Of a stretch of DNA of 64,000 nucleotides, positions 44,968-56,376 are shown one piece after another. Origin of the DNA: Streptomyces canus (GTDB lineage: Bacteria; Actinomycetota; Actinomycetes; Streptomycetales; Streptomycetaceae); NCBI RefSeq assembly GCF_041435015.1, contig NZ_CP107989.1, positions 7,068,001-7,132,000 of the forward strand, written 5' to 3'. Position 1 is the stretch's first letter; each line of letters opens with the position of its first letter. The position numbers and the translations under genes are program-made. The notes under the pieces are model-generated. The model was not told the DNA's origin. It ran no database searches and saw nothing but the letters and a program-made list of their open reading frames with translations.

Positions 44968-46284
44968 TCATGCGAACGGGGGCGTCCGGTCCCTCCCCTC
45001 TCCTGCACACGCGGGAAGCGACCGTCCCAGGCGGGCGAGCGGGGACAGGGCCATCACCACCGGGGACAGCAGCATGCCCGCGGCCGTCACCAGGAGGCTG
45101 GTGCGCAGCCCCCACTCCTGCGCGAGGAATCCGCCGAGCAGGGAGCCGAGCGGGGTCATCCCCATGCCGACGAACGTGATCGTGGCGGCCACGCGGCCCT
45201 GCATCCCGTCCGGGGTGGCCGTCTGCCGGACGGCCATGACCATGACGTTCACCAACTGGCCGCCCGTCCCGAACACGAAGCCGACCGCGAGGAGCACGGG
45301 AAGCGTCACCGCGGCGGAGCCGTGCAGCGCCGGCACGCACAGGAACGCGCCGTCGCCGAGTGCCGCCGCGGACAGGAGCACCACGCCGTAACCGAACCGG
45401 CCCGGCAGCCGGGAGGCCAGCACCGAGCCCAGGAGCGCGCCCGGCCCCGTCGCCGCGAGCGCCAGCCCGACGGCGGTGCCCGACAGGTGCAGCTCCCGCG
45501 GCAGGAAGAGCAGATAGACGGTCATCATGGCCGCGAAGCAGAACTGGAAGGCTGCCGAGGCCAGGCACACGGTCCGCAGCGAGGTGTCGCCGACGACGAA
45601 ACGGAGGCCCTCGTGGATCCGCCGCCCTATGCGAGGGGGCCGTTCCGAGCGCTCCGGGATCGATTCGCGGCGACGGATCCGCCGGATCGACAGGAACGAC
45701 AGCGCGAAGAACAGCGCACCGGCGGCGGTGGCGATCGGCGCCGACAGCAGGGACACCAACGTGCCGCCGAGGGCGGGCCCGCCGATCTGCGCCGCGGACC
45801 GGCTGCCCTCGAGCGCGCTGTTGCCCCGCACCAGCTGATCGTGCCTCACCAGCCGCACGAGAGACGCCTGGTAGGCCACGTCGAAGAACACCGACAGGGC
45901 CCCCACGGTGAAGGCCACCACGAGCAGCGCGGGCAGGCCGAGCAGACCGAGGAGGCCACCCAGGGCGGCGGCGGCCAGTGCCAGGGTCCGGCCGACGTCC
46001 GTCAGCACCATCACCGTGCGGGTCCGCCATCCGTCCACCCACGCGCCGACGAAGAGCGAGAGCAACAGGATCGGCGCCTGTCCCACCGCACGCAGGACAC
46101 CCAGCTGGCCGGCACTGGCGTCGAGGGCCAGGACGGCGAAGAGCGGCAACACCAACAGGCTTGTGTGTTCACCGAGTTGGGAGGACGTCTGGCCCACCCA
46201 GAGTCGACGGAAGTCACGGTCCCGCCACAGGCTCGACGGGGCGGGGCGACCGGAATCGGACATGGCGGAGGAAGCGGACGGCAC
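44968..46284 (-). CDS. MFS transporter, DHA3-like (enterobactin-exporter/MDR type)
   Basis: Membrane exporter of 438 residues with about 12 hydrophobic segments. The N-terminus (SSLWRDRDFRRLWVGQTSSQ) and the motif A-like VGAWVDGWRTRTVMVLTDVG are typical of the DHA3 branch. A basic cytoplasmic loop (SIRRIRRRESIPERSERPPR) separates the halves. GTG 46284 has GAGGAT upstream, while ATG 46263 has no site. Substrate unknown. It diverges from a small hypothetical gene. Confidence 0.88.
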   Translation of the reverse strand: MPSASSAMSDSGRPAPSSLWRDRDFRRLWVGQTSSQLGEHTSLLVLPLFAVLALDASAGQLGVLRAVGQAPILLLSLFVGAWVDGWRTRTVMVLTDVGRTLALAAAALGGLLGLLGLPALLVVAFTVGALSVFFDVAYQASLVRLVRHDQLVRGNSALEGSRSAAQIGGPALGGTLVSLLSAPIATAAGALFFALSFLSIRRIRRRESIPERSERPPRIGRRIHEGLRFVVGDTSLRTVCLASAAFQFCFAAMMTVYLLFLPRELHLSGTAVGLALAATGPGALLGSVLASRLPGRFGYGVVLLSAAALGDGAFLCVPALHGSAAVTLPVLLAVGFVFGTGGQLVNVMVMAVRQTATPDGMQGRVAATITFVGMGMTPLGSLLGGFLAQEWGLRTSLLVTAAGMLLSPVVMALSPLARLGRSLPACAGEGRDRTPPFA

Positions 46285-46498
46285 GGAGATCCTCGGATCG
46301 AAGGCTGCTGTGCCACACCGTCAGGGCAGCACGCGATGACAGGCCGGACGGCCTACGACGTCAACGCGCGCTCGGAAGACCGGGCATGTCCTCGCTCCTC
46401 TTCGGTCACTCGCCCAACCAGAACATTAGCCGGGCGAGGCTGGGTAATGGGATGGCGATCAGCCCCTGTTGAGGAGCGGTGATGAGAAGGAGCCGAGG

Positions 46499-46924
46499 AT
46501 GACCGACGACGCCTATCTGTTTCTGCTCGACGACGCGTCCGCGCGACTCGGCGTGACCCCCGCCGCCGTCGGCGGTCTCGCGTGCATGGACACTCCCGCG
46601 GTGCGCGCGTGGCTGGACGCGCAGGGAACCACGGCGACCTCCCCGCACCTGCGTCTGCTGCCACCGGAGGAGACCGCCGCCGTGCCCGAGGGGGCCGAGC
46701 GGCTGCCCGTGCCGCTGAGCGACGAGGAACTGAGCCGGCTCCGCCACCACCTGGCGCCGGAGCCGCTCGCCGGGGTCGAGGAGGAGCTGCTCGCCTACCG
46801 CGACTGCGCGGACGGCCGGGACGGCCTGATCGGACGCGCGCTGGCCGCCGGCGTGCCGCCGCACCGCGTCGTCGAGCTGACCGGCGTGGACCCCGCGACG
46901 GTCACGGCCGCGGCGGCAGGCTGA
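46499..46924 (+). CDS. Hypothetical protein
   Basis: 141 residues without recognised family. It begins DDAYLFLLDDASARLGVTPA and ends PPHRVVELTGVDPATVTAAA, both suggesting small helix-turn-helix-like helices, but no clear DNA-binding motif is present. The ATG has an AAGGAG site, so it is probably real. A partial copy of its 3' end lies just downstream at 46937-46969. Confidence 0.7.
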   Translation: MTDDAYLFLLDDASARLGVTPAAVGGLACMDTPAVRAWLDAQGTTATSPHLRLLPPEETAAVPEGAERLPVPLSDEELSRLRHHLAPEPLAGVEEELLAYRDCADGRDGLIGRALAAGVPPHRVVELTGVDPATVTAAAAG

Positions 46925-46936
46925 CGGCGGGATTGC

Positions 46937-46969
46937 CGTCGTCGAACCGGCGTGGACCCCGCGACGGTC
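46937..46969. repeat. Displaced copy of the preceding gene's 3' end
   Basis: These 33 bases match 46867-46903 inside the gene upstream, apart from a 4-base gap; 24 of them in a row are identical (46880-46903 and 46946-46969). The duplicated tail would read GVDPATV in one frame. It resembles the tail copy behind the potassium channel. Confidence 0.65.
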
Positions 46970-47011
46970 TCCGCCGCACGGAAGACTGACCGCGAGACTG
47001 CCGCCTCGGCC

Positions 47012-47977
47012 TCACACCCCCGGGCCGGGGTCCGGATGGACGGCCGACTCGATGCCGGCGCGGGCCGCTTCCAGCTGCGCGGCGAACGCGATGCCGAGGA
47101 AGAGCGCGACGGCGGTCAGGTTGGCCCACAGCAGCAGGGCGATGAAGGCGGTGAGCGGCCCGTACACGGCGCCGAAGGCACCGCTCTCCTCGACGTACAG
47201 GGCGAGCAGCCAGGTGGCCGCCACCCACAGCAGCAGATGTACGGCCGAGCCGAAGGCCAGCCAGGTGTAACCGGGCTGCACACGGCGCGGCGACCAGCGG
47301 AAGATCACGGCGGAGGCCACCCAGGCCAGCGCGAGCCCCACGGGGAGGTCGAGCACACCCCACCAGCGCGGCCCGCCGCCGTCCCGGCCCGCGGACTCGG
47401 CCACCGCGTCGCCGACGGCCTCGCCGGCCACCAGCGTGAGGAACCCCAGCACCAGGGGCAGACCGGCGGCGAGCGCGAGCACGAGCCCGCGCGCGTACTT
47501 GTGCGGGAAGGGCCGGTCGCGTTCGATGCCGTAGATACGGTTCGCGCCGCGTTCGATCTGGCCCATGGCCGAGGCGAGGTTCAGCAGCGCGAAGCCCAGA
47601 CCGAGCCACAGGGCGAGCGTGCTCCAGACATCGCCGTGCGCGGTGCGCCGCGTCCCGTCGAAGGCGTCCTTCACGATGTCGGCGCTCGCGCCCGGCACGA
47701 TCCGGCCGAGCGTGAGCTCGATGATCCGGCCCACGCCCTCCGTGTGCACCGACGTGGCGAGACCGACCAGCGCCACGGTGCACGGAACCAGCCCGAGCAC
47801 CACCTGGAAGGCGAGGGCCCGGGCGTTGGTGAAGCCGTCGGCGTAACGGAACCGCGCGAAGGAGTCGGCCAGCAGCCGCAGCCCGCCGTAGTGGCGCAGG
47901 GCGGTGAAGGCCTCGTCTCCGGAGAGCTCGTCCCCGATCATGTCCCTGGTCTGCGGGACGCGGACGGCGGTACCCAT
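47012..47977 (-). CDS. YihY/BrkB family membrane protein
   Basis: Inner-membrane protein of 321 residues with about six membrane segments. The family pattern is visible in RYADGFTNARALAFQVVLGL, GQIERGANRIYGIERDRPFP and VYGPLTAFIALLLWANLTAV. Function is unknown; despite an old RNase BN label, the family is not a nuclease. The ATG at 47977 has AAGGAG upstream. Confidence 0.92.
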   Translation of the reverse strand: MGTAVRVPQTRDMIGDELSGDEAFTALRHYGGLRLLADSFARFRYADGFTNARALAFQVVLGLVPCTVALVGLATSVHTEGVGRIIELTLGRIVPGASADIVKDAFDGTRRTAHGDVWSTLALWLGLGFALLNLASAMGQIERGANRIYGIERDRPFPHKYARGLVLALAAGLPLVLGFLTLVAGEAVGDAVAESAGRDGGGPRWWGVLDLPVGLALAWVASAVIFRWSPRRVQPGYTWLAFGSAVHLLLWVAATWLLALYVEESGAFGAVYGPLTAFIALLLWANLTAVALFLGIAFAAQLEAARAGIESAVHPDPGPGV

Positions 47978-48039
47978 GGCGTGGACGCTCCTTGCTCGGA
48001 CGGCCGGTCCCTGTGCGGTTGCCCCGAGAACCAGGGTTG

Positions 48040-48588
48040 TCAGCGTCGTCCGCCGAACTCCCACTCATGGACCTCCACGGCCGCGTACCGGTCCGCGGTC
48101 AGCACGGCCCGTGCCCGGTCCGGGTCCGGGGCACGGACCAGGGCCGCCGTGCCCAGCCAGGCGGTGGCGTCGTCGGACAGGAGAGGGCCGTAGGCGATCA
48201 GGTCGTCCCTGCCGGGCGGTACGGCCAGGTCGGCGGCCTCTCCCGTGCCGAGACCGAGCACCAGATACCGGTCGCCACCGGTCCGGCCGCCGGGAAAGTC
48301 CCACATGGTGCGGCCCAGCAGGTTGCGCCAACGGCGCAGCAGTACGTCCCGGTACGCGCCCGCCTGATAGTTGGGTTCGTCGAACGCGAACGCGCGGGCG
48401 GCCGCCGGATCGGGCAGGTCGACGATGTGTACGCTGCCCGTCGGTGTCTCACCGTCGGCGGCGAACGTCGGCCCACGGGCGATCAGTTCGGCCGCGAACC
48501 GGTCCATGTAGGACCAGTGCGCTTGCGTCAACTCCTCGCGCAGCGGCAGGGAGCCGGGCCGGTCACGGTGGTAACAGAAGAACTCCAT
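48040..48588 (-). CDS. YCII-domain protein, two tandem domains
   Basis: 182 residues with two YCII-like halves (about 1-85 and 95-175), such as MEFFCYHRDRPGSLPLREEL and ALVRAPDPDRARAVLTADRY. YCII proteins are small ferredoxin-like folds, sometimes peroxidase- or hydrolase-like, with a conserved His/Asp pair not clearly seen here. Role unknown. ATG 48588 chosen; a GTG two codons earlier is possible. Divergent from the efflux gene. Confidence 0.8.
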   Translation of the reverse strand: MEFFCYHRDRPGSLPLREELTQAHWSYMDRFAAELIARGPTFAADGETPTGSVHIVDLPDPAAARAFAFDEPNYQAGAYRDVLLRRWRNLLGRTMWDFPGGRTGGDRYLVLGLGTGEAADLAVPPGRDDLIAYGPLLSDDATAWLGTAALVRAPDPDRARAVLTADRYAAVEVHEWEFGGRR

Positions 48589-48765
48589 GACCACGGAGCC
48601 TTGTCGACGGACGGCGTCATCTCAATGGCATTTCGTGCCTCGCATTCGTCCAAGTGTCGTCGTTTCTTTGTCCATGGACCGATCCGCGGTCGGGACGCGA
48701 GGGTCGGTTCATGGATGCGGATCTTGAGGATTGTCGTGCATAGCCCGGTGATCGGACGGTCAAGG

Positions 48766-49962
48766 ATGCCAAGAGGGCTCGTCGCGCTGGCCGTCGGTGG
48801 GTTCGGGATCGGGCTGACCGAGTTTCTGATCGCGGGGCTGCTGCCCCAGGTGGCGGAGAGTTTCGCGGTGTCCGAGGCGGCCGCGGGGCGGCTGATCTCC
48901 GGATACGCGTTGAGCGTGGCGGTCGGTGCGATCGCCCTGACCGCGGCGACCGCGCGGCTGCCCCGCAAACACGTCCTGGTCGGCCTGGTGGTCCTGTTCG
49001 TCCTCGGCAACCTGCTGTCCGCGATCGCGCCGAGCTATCCGGTGATGCTGCTCGGGCGGATCGTCGCGGCGCTGTGTCACGGCTCGTTCTTCGGCATCGG
49101 GTCCCTGGTCGCGCGCAGCCTGGTCGCACCCGAGCGCAAGTCCCGCGCGGTGGCCGTCATGTTCGCCGGGCTGACCGTCGCGAACGTGCTCGGCGTGCCG
49201 TTCGGCGCGCTGGTGGGGGAGCGCTGGGGCTGGCGGGCCGCGTTCTGGGCGGTCACCGCGATCGGCCTGCTGGCGCTCGCGGGAATCATCGCGTTCGTGC
49301 CGAGGAGGGCCGGAGAGACACCGCCGACGGAACCGGCGGCCCCCACCGGCCTGCGCGCCCAGCTCGGCGCGTTCCGGTCCGGGCAGGTCTGGCTGACCCT
49401 GGTGGCCACCGCGCTCGGCTACGGCGGGATGTTCGGCGCGTTCAGCTATATCGCCTACACGTTCACCGAGGTCGGCGGCTTCTCCTCGGCGGATGTCGCC
49501 TGGCTGCTCATGGTGTACGGCGTCGGCCTGGTCGTCGGGAACCTGATCGGCGGGCGGGCCGCCGACCACGACCGTGACCGCGCGCTGGTCCTCGCCCTGG
49601 CCGGACTCACCGTCACCCTGGCCTTGTTCGGGCTGCTCGCCACCAGCGCCACGGCATCGGTGGTGCTGGTGTTCCTGATGGGGGTGTTCGGGTTCGCCGG
49701 TGTGCCCGGCATGATCACCCGCGTCACCGACTACGCGCACGGGGCCGCCCTGGCCGCCAGTGCCAACGTGTCCGCGTCCAACATCGGCAACGCGCTGGGC
49801 GCCTGGGCCGGAGGCCTCGCGATCACCGCGGGCCTCGGCTACACCGCACCGCTCTATGTCGGCGCCGGCATCGTGCTGACCTCCGTCCTCGTCATGACCG
49901 TCGCCGCGCATCGAGCGAGGACGACCGGAAGGCAGGCCCGCGAGTCAATGGTCCGGCGATGA
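48766..49962 (+). CDS. MFS transporter, DHA1 family (CmlR/arabinose-efflux type)
   Basis: Exporter of about 398 residues with 12 membrane segments. Signatures are GFGIGLTEFLIAGLLPQVAE, SAIAPSYPVMLLGRIVAALC and a motif C-like proline-glycine segment (AGLTVANVLGVPFGALVGER). Close relatives export chloramphenicol or sugars; the substrate here is open. The start is uncertain: ATG 48766 gives the usual MPRGLVALAVGGFG, while ATG 48715 would add 17 residues. Confidence 0.9.
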   Translation: MPRGLVALAVGGFGIGLTEFLIAGLLPQVAESFAVSEAAAGRLISGYALSVAVGAIALTAATARLPRKHVLVGLVVLFVLGNLLSAIAPSYPVMLLGRIVAALCHGSFFGIGSLVARSLVAPERKSRAVAVMFAGLTVANVLGVPFGALVGERWGWRAAFWAVTAIGLLALAGIIAFVPRRAGETPPTEPAAPTGLRAQLGAFRSGQVWLTLVATALGYGGMFGAFSYIAYTFTEVGGFSSADVAWLLMVYGVGLVVGNLIGGRAADHDRDRALVLALAGLTVTLALFGLLATSATASVVLVFLMGVFGFAGVPGMITRVTDYAHGAALAASANVSASNIGNALGAWAGGLAITAGLGYTAPLYVGAGIVLTSVLVMTVAAHRARTTGRQARESMVRR

Positions 49963-50046
49963 CTTGCGCTGTCGACAACCCAGGCGGAGCTCCCCCCGCC
50001 TCGAACTCCTCAACGGCGGCGACCGCACGCCCACGGTGAACGTGCG

Positions 50047-51033
50047 CTACCGCCCGGTCCCGACCGATCCCAGCCAGTCGGTCAGGTGACGGCCGACCTC
50101 CTCGGGGCGTTCCTGCTGGATCCAGTGGCCGCAGCCGTCCAGGAGATGGGCGCCGCGCAGACCGGGGAGGGTGGCGGGGAAGGCGTCGATGGCGTCGGAG
50201 AGCCAGGTGGTGGAGGCGTCCAGGGTGCCGCCCAGGAAGAGGGAGGGCTGACGGATCGCCGCGCCCGCGTGGGCGGCCAGATCCTTCCAGTCCCGGTCCA
50301 TCGCGCGGTAGCGGTTCAAGGCGCCGGTCAGGCCCGTGCGCTCGAACTCCCCCGCGTAGACGTCGAGATCGTCCTCGGTGAGCCAGGACGGGAGGCGGTC
50401 GGTCGGGAAGCGGTCGCGAAGCCGGCCGCCGGGTGCGACGAAGTGGGGGTCGGCGGGCATGAGGTGGGCGTCGGCCGTGGGCATCGTGTCGGCCGAGAGC
50501 GCGGCATAGAAGCCCGCCAGCCAGCCGCGGACGTCCGGTTCGATCTCGCGCTCGGCCCGGCCGGGCTCCTGGAAGTAGGAGACGTAGAACTCCTCCTCCC
50601 CGCCCAGCCGCGCGAAGACCTCGCTGGGGCGGGGGCCGCCGGGCGGGGTGTACGGCACGCTCAGCAGGGCGACCGCGTGGAAGACGTCCGGCCTGAGCAG
50701 CGCCGAGTGCGCGGCGATCGTCGCGCCCCAGTCGTGCCCGACGACCACCGCGGAACGCTCGCCGAGTGCCTCCACCACGGCCGCGTTGTCCTCCACCAGC
50801 TCGGTCATCCGGTACGCCGCCACCGCCGCCGGCTTCGAGGAGCGGCCGTATCCGCGCACGTCCACGGCGACCGCGCGGTATCCGGCCGCGGCCAGCACCG
50901 GCAGCTGGCGGCGCCACGAGTACCAGGACTCAGGGAAGCCGTGCAGCAGCAGGACCAGGGGCCCGCTGCCCTGCTCCACGAGATGGATCCGGCCGGCGGG
51001 GCCTGGGACCAGACGGTGGGTGCGGTGCGGCAT
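50047..51033 (-). CDS. Alpha/beta hydrolase, soluble epoxide-hydrolase type
   Basis: Hydrolase of 328 residues. HGFPESWYSWRRQLPVLAAA carries the oxyanion HGFP. The nucleophile is the Asp in GHDWGATIAA, as in epoxide hydrolases and dehalogenases rather than esterases. The lid tyrosine is in VSYFQEPGRAERE, and the acid/base pair is TLDAST and GCGHWIQQERPEE. The likely reaction is opening of an epoxide through an ester intermediate. No signal peptide. The 84 bp before its stop hold no gene. Confidence 0.92.
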   Translation of the reverse strand: MPHRTHRLVPGPAGRIHLVEQGSGPLVLLLHGFPESWYSWRRQLPVLAAAGYRAVAVDVRGYGRSSKPAAVAAYRMTELVEDNAAVVEALGERSAVVVGHDWGATIAAHSALLRPDVFHAVALLSVPYTPPGGPRPSEVFARLGGEEEFYVSYFQEPGRAEREIEPDVRGWLAGFYAALSADTMPTADAHLMPADPHFVAPGGRLRDRFPTDRLPSWLTEDDLDVYAGEFERTGLTGALNRYRAMDRDWKDLAAHAGAAIRQPSLFLGGTLDASTTWLSDAIDAFPATLPGLRGAHLLDGCGHWIQQERPEEVGRHLTDWLGSVGTGR

Positions 51034-51187
51034 GTGTCCTCCGTGCGTGCGGCGGTGCGGTGACGGCTCACGGACTGCGGCTCACGGCGATCCTGCAGCG
51101 TACGGCGGAGTGGCGCGAGGTCTGTTGCCGGTTCGGCAAAACCGCAGGCCGGGGCCGTTGTCAGACGTGGCGCCTAAGGTGGCTGGC

Positions 51188-51700
51188 ATGGATACGGAGC
51201 AGGTGCGGCTGGTGCCCTGGGCGGAGGGCGACTTCTGGCTGCTGGAGCGGACCAACAGCCCCGAGATGACCGAGCACTTGGGCGGTCCCGAGAGCGAGGA
51301 GAAGCTCGTCGCACGGCATCGGCGTTATGTCGAGCTGCCGGCGGGCCGGATGTACCGCGTCACGCTCGCGGACGGCGGAGAGTCCGTGGGCTCGGTGGGG
51401 TTCTGGCAGCGCGAGTGGCGGGACTCCCTGATATGGGAGACCGGGTGGGGGATCCTGCCGGAGTTCCAGGGACGGGGACTGGCCGCGCAGGCGGCCCGCG
51501 CCGTCGTGGAGGAGGCACGGGCCGCCGGAGAGCACCGGTATCTGCACGCGTTCCCGAGCGTGGAGCACACCGCGTCGAACGGCGTCTGTCGCCGTGCGGG
51601 TTTCACGCTGCTCGGACAGGCCGAGTTCGAGTACCCGAAGGGGCACTGGCTCACGTCGAACGACTGGCGGTTCGACCTGACGGGCGGCGACGGCGGCTGA
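51188..51700 (+). CDS. GNAT family N-acetyltransferase
   Basis: Acetyltransferase of the RimJ/RimL type, 170 residues. The acetyl-CoA loop is TGWGILPEFQGRGLAAQAAR and the second motif is SNGVCRRAGFTLLGQAEFEY. The ATG lies 7 bp after a TAAGGT -10-like box (51175-51180), so the message may be leaderless, although no matching -35 was found. Substrate unknown. Confidence 0.9.
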   Translation: MDTEQVRLVPWAEGDFWLLERTNSPEMTEHLGGPESEEKLVARHRRYVELPAGRMYRVTLADGGESVGSVGFWQREWRDSLIWETGWGILPEFQGRGLAAQAARAVVEEARAAGEHRYLHAFPSVEHTASNGVCRRAGFTLLGQAEFEYPKGHWLTSNDWRFDLTGGDGG

Positions 51701-51741
51701 GGGCGCGCGTGAGGGTGGACGGTGGCGGTCGGGGTGGGCCG

Positions 51742-52656
51742 TCAGCGGGCGGTGTCCGCCAACTCCCGTACCACCCGGGTCGCGACGGGCACCTTCACCC
51801 CGTGCCGGTCCGCCGCGCGCAGCAACGCCCCGCCGATCGCGTCCAGTTCGAGGGGGCGGCCCGCCTCCGCGTCGCGCTGCATCGAGGACTTCGTCCGGGG
51901 TGGGAAGGCGTCGTAGCGGGCGAGCGCTTGGGCGGGGTCGGCAGGGCCGCCGCAGGCTGCGCTGACCGCGGCGGTCTCCTCGACCAGGGCGGTCAGCTCC
52001 TCGCGGTGGCGGGTGCGTACCTCGCCGAGGGGGAGGCCGTGCAGGGTGGTGAGGAGGGCGAAGGGAGCGAGGAAGGACATCTTGGCCCACAGGGCGGCCG
52101 ACTCGTCGTCCAGGACCCGGGTCCTGGGGCCGGCCTCGGCCACGGCGGAGGCCAGTGCGCCGAGGCGCTCGCGGGGGACGCCGTCGCCGGTCAGGTCGAG
52201 CTCGGCGAAGGGGCTGCCGTGCTCGATGACGCCCGGCGCGATCCGTGTCGACTCGACGCGGATCACCGCGGGGGCGACCCGGTCCGGGCGGTAGCGGGTG
52301 CGCAGGGTCGCCGGGTGTTCCACGCCGTTCAGGAGGGGGACGACCAGGCCGTCGCCCAGGGCGGTGGGCGGGACGCGGTCGACCGCGGGGTGGAGGGAGG
52401 TGTGCTTGACGGCGATCAGGCAGGCGTCGACCGGTTCGCGCAGCTCGGTGTCGGCCTCCACGGGGGTGGTGAAGTCGCCGAAGGTGCCGCTGCGGATCTG
52501 GAGGCCGGCCGTGCGCAGGGTGTTCGCCGTGTCGTCGCCCGCCAGGCAGATCACGCGGTGTCCGGCGCGGGCGAGGAGGGCGGCGAGGAGGCCGCCGGTG
52601 CCGCCCGGGCCCAGGACGGCCAGGGTCAGTTTCTGGTGCGCGGAGTCGTGCGCCAT
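51742..52656 (-). CDS. Ketopantoate reductase family protein (PanE/ApbA)
   Basis: NADPH-dependent reductase, 304 residues. The Rossmann motif is VLGPGGTGGLLAALLARAGH. The substrate-site lysine is in CLIAVKHTSLH, the LNGVEHPATL segment follows, and the C-terminal domain contains TKSSMQRDAEAGRPLELDAI. This fits 2-dehydropantoate reduction for coenzyme A, but the family also includes other 2-ketoacid reductases. The ATG at 52656 was preferred over codons reading antisense through DUF2277. Confidence 0.87.
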   Translation of the reverse strand: MAHDSAHQKLTLAVLGPGGTGGLLAALLARAGHRVICLAGDDTANTLRTAGLQIRSGTFGDFTTPVEADTELREPVDACLIAVKHTSLHPAVDRVPPTALGDGLVVPLLNGVEHPATLRTRYRPDRVAPAVIRVESTRIAPGVIEHGSPFAELDLTGDGVPRERLGALASAVAEAGPRTRVLDDESAALWAKMSFLAPFALLTTLHGLPLGEVRTRHREELTALVEETAAVSAACGGPADPAQALARYDAFPPRTKSSMQRDAEAGRPLELDAIGGALLRAADRHGVKVPVATRVVRELADTAR

Positions 52657-52773
52657 GTCGGATGGGTCCTCTCGTCGGTCGGCCCCGGAACCGGTGGCCG
52701 CCTCGCCGAGGATCATGACATTCGGAACGGGTGGACGGAAGCGCCGATCCGCTCGGGGAGGGAGACTGTCGGT

Positions 52774-53004
52774 ATGTGCCGCAGTATCAAGACGCTTCGT
52801 CCGCCTGTGTTGCCCGAGGAGGCGACGGAGGAGGAGATCCGGGCCGCCGCGCTTCAGTATGTGCGCAAGGTGTCGGGTTTCCGGGCCCCCGCCGCCCACA
52901 ACCAGGAGGTCTTCGACCGGGCCGTGGAGGTGATCGCGGAGGCCACGGCGGAGTTGCTGGCGGGCCTGGAAGTCCGCGGAGCGGCTCGACGCGAGGCGGG
53001 GTGA
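52774..53004 (+). CDS. DUF2277 family small protein
   Basis: 76 residues. The family start MCRSIKTLRPPVLPEEATEE and the helix ALQYVRKVSGFRAPAAHNQE are clear. Unknown function; the N-terminal cysteine next to the initiator Met is conserved in the family. The ATG has GGGAGGGAG upstream. It diverges from the PanE-like gene across 117 bp. The 152 bp after it hold no convincing gene. Confidence 0.88.
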   Translation: MCRSIKTLRPPVLPEEATEEEIRAAALQYVRKVSGFRAPAAHNQEVFDRAVEVIAEATAELLAGLEVRGAARREAG

Positions 53005-53156
53005 CCTGGGCGGGCGCCGGGTCCGGGGGCCGGCCGGAGTAGGTCGTGCTCGCCTCCGGCGGGTGCCGCCTCGGCTGGACCTGCCGGGGTCCAGTGGGGC
53101 TGACGCCCGTCGGCATGAGCGGAATGTCCTTCGCTGTACGGGCGGGGAGCGGGTGG

Positions 53157-55210
<2,054 letters not shown>

Positions 55211-55425
55211 CTCGCCCTCTTCCGATCATGGTGTTGCCGGGTCTCTCGCTCTCGCCCGGCGCGGCAGGTCGTGCCGGTCGAAGCCCGGGCGGCGCGAGGG
55301 GTCGGCGTCTTCCTCATTCACCCTCGCCCGGATTGCTCCGGTGTGGCAGGGCGGGCTCTTCGGGGGTAATGACAGGGCCCCCCTCCCGCCCGCGGCGCGG
55401 GTGCCCGGCGGGTGAGACTGGAGTC

Positions 55426-56319
55426 ATGGCATCCCAGAGCGCGGACAGCGAGGGCGCCGAGCTGGGCCGCTACCTGCGCGCCCGCCGCACCCAGACCAGC
55501 CCCGAACGCGTCGGCCTCACCGTCGGCGCCGGCATCCGCCGCACCCCCGGCCTGCGCCGCGAGGAACTGGCCACCCTCGCCGGCATCAGCATCGACTACT
55601 ACGTACGCCTGGAGCGCGGCAAGGAGACCCGCCCCAGCCCCGCCGTCCTCGACTCCCTCGCCCGTGCCCTGCACATGGACGACCAGGAACACCAGCACCT
55701 GCGCGAGCTCGCCGCCCGTGCGGCCCGCTACGCTCCCGAACCGCCCCCGGTGCCCAGCCGCACCGTGCGCCCCCACCTGAAACTGCTGCTGGAATCGCTG
55801 CGTCCGAACCCCGCCTACGTCATCAGCCGCAGCATGGACATGCTGGCCTGGAACCCCGGCGGCCTCGCCCTCTACGCGGGCTTGGAGGACTGGCCGGTCA
55901 AGCACCGCAACCTCGCCCGCTACCTCTTCCTCCATCCGGCCGCGCGTGATCTGTTTCCGGACTGGGACCGTCAGATCACCGGCTGCGTCGCCCGGCTGCG
56001 CGCCGTCGCCGGGACCGCCCCCGACGCCTCCGACCTCACCCACCTCGTCGGCGAACTGCTTCTGAAAAGCCCGGACTTCGCGGGCCTGTGGGAACGCTAC
56101 GAAGTCACCGGCCGCAAGCCCGTACAGAAGATCTTCCAGCACCCCCAGGTCGGGACCGTCACCCTCACCTCGCAGTCACTGCACGTGGAAGGCACCCCGG
56201 GCCAGCGCATCGGCGTCTACACCGCCGAACCCGGCACCCCCGACCACGACGCCCTGCTCCTGCTCGACATGGCTGCCTCGGCCACCTCGGCGCACAACAC
56301 GGTGCCTCGGCCGAGCTGA
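55426..56319 (+). CDS. XRE family regulator with MmyB-like ligand domain
   Basis: DNA-binding protein of 297 residues. The HTH is at about 30-85 (GIRRTPGLRREELATLAGIS, IDYYVRLERGKETRPSPAVL). The C-terminal MmyB-like PAS fold (about 110-280) contains VISRSMDMLAWNPGGLALYA and LLLLDMAASATSAHN; the family can bind fatty acids. The -10-like GAGACT is about 6 bp before the ATG, so the message may be leaderless. It probably regulates the divergent aldo-keto reductase. Confidence 0.93.
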   Translation: MASQSADSEGAELGRYLRARRTQTSPERVGLTVGAGIRRTPGLRREELATLAGISIDYYVRLERGKETRPSPAVLDSLARALHMDDQEHQHLRELAARAARYAPEPPPVPSRTVRPHLKLLLESLRPNPAYVISRSMDMLAWNPGGLALYAGLEDWPVKHRNLARYLFLHPAARDLFPDWDRQITGCVARLRAVAGTAPDASDLTHLVGELLLKSPDFAGLWERYEVTGRKPVQKIFQHPQVGTVTLTSQSLHVEGTPGQRIGVYTAEPGTPDHDALLLLDMAASATSAHNTVPRPS

Positions 56320-56376
56320 CCGTCTGCGTCTGCTCCGGCTCGCGGCCGACGTATGTCCGGACGCCGCCGTCGGCCG

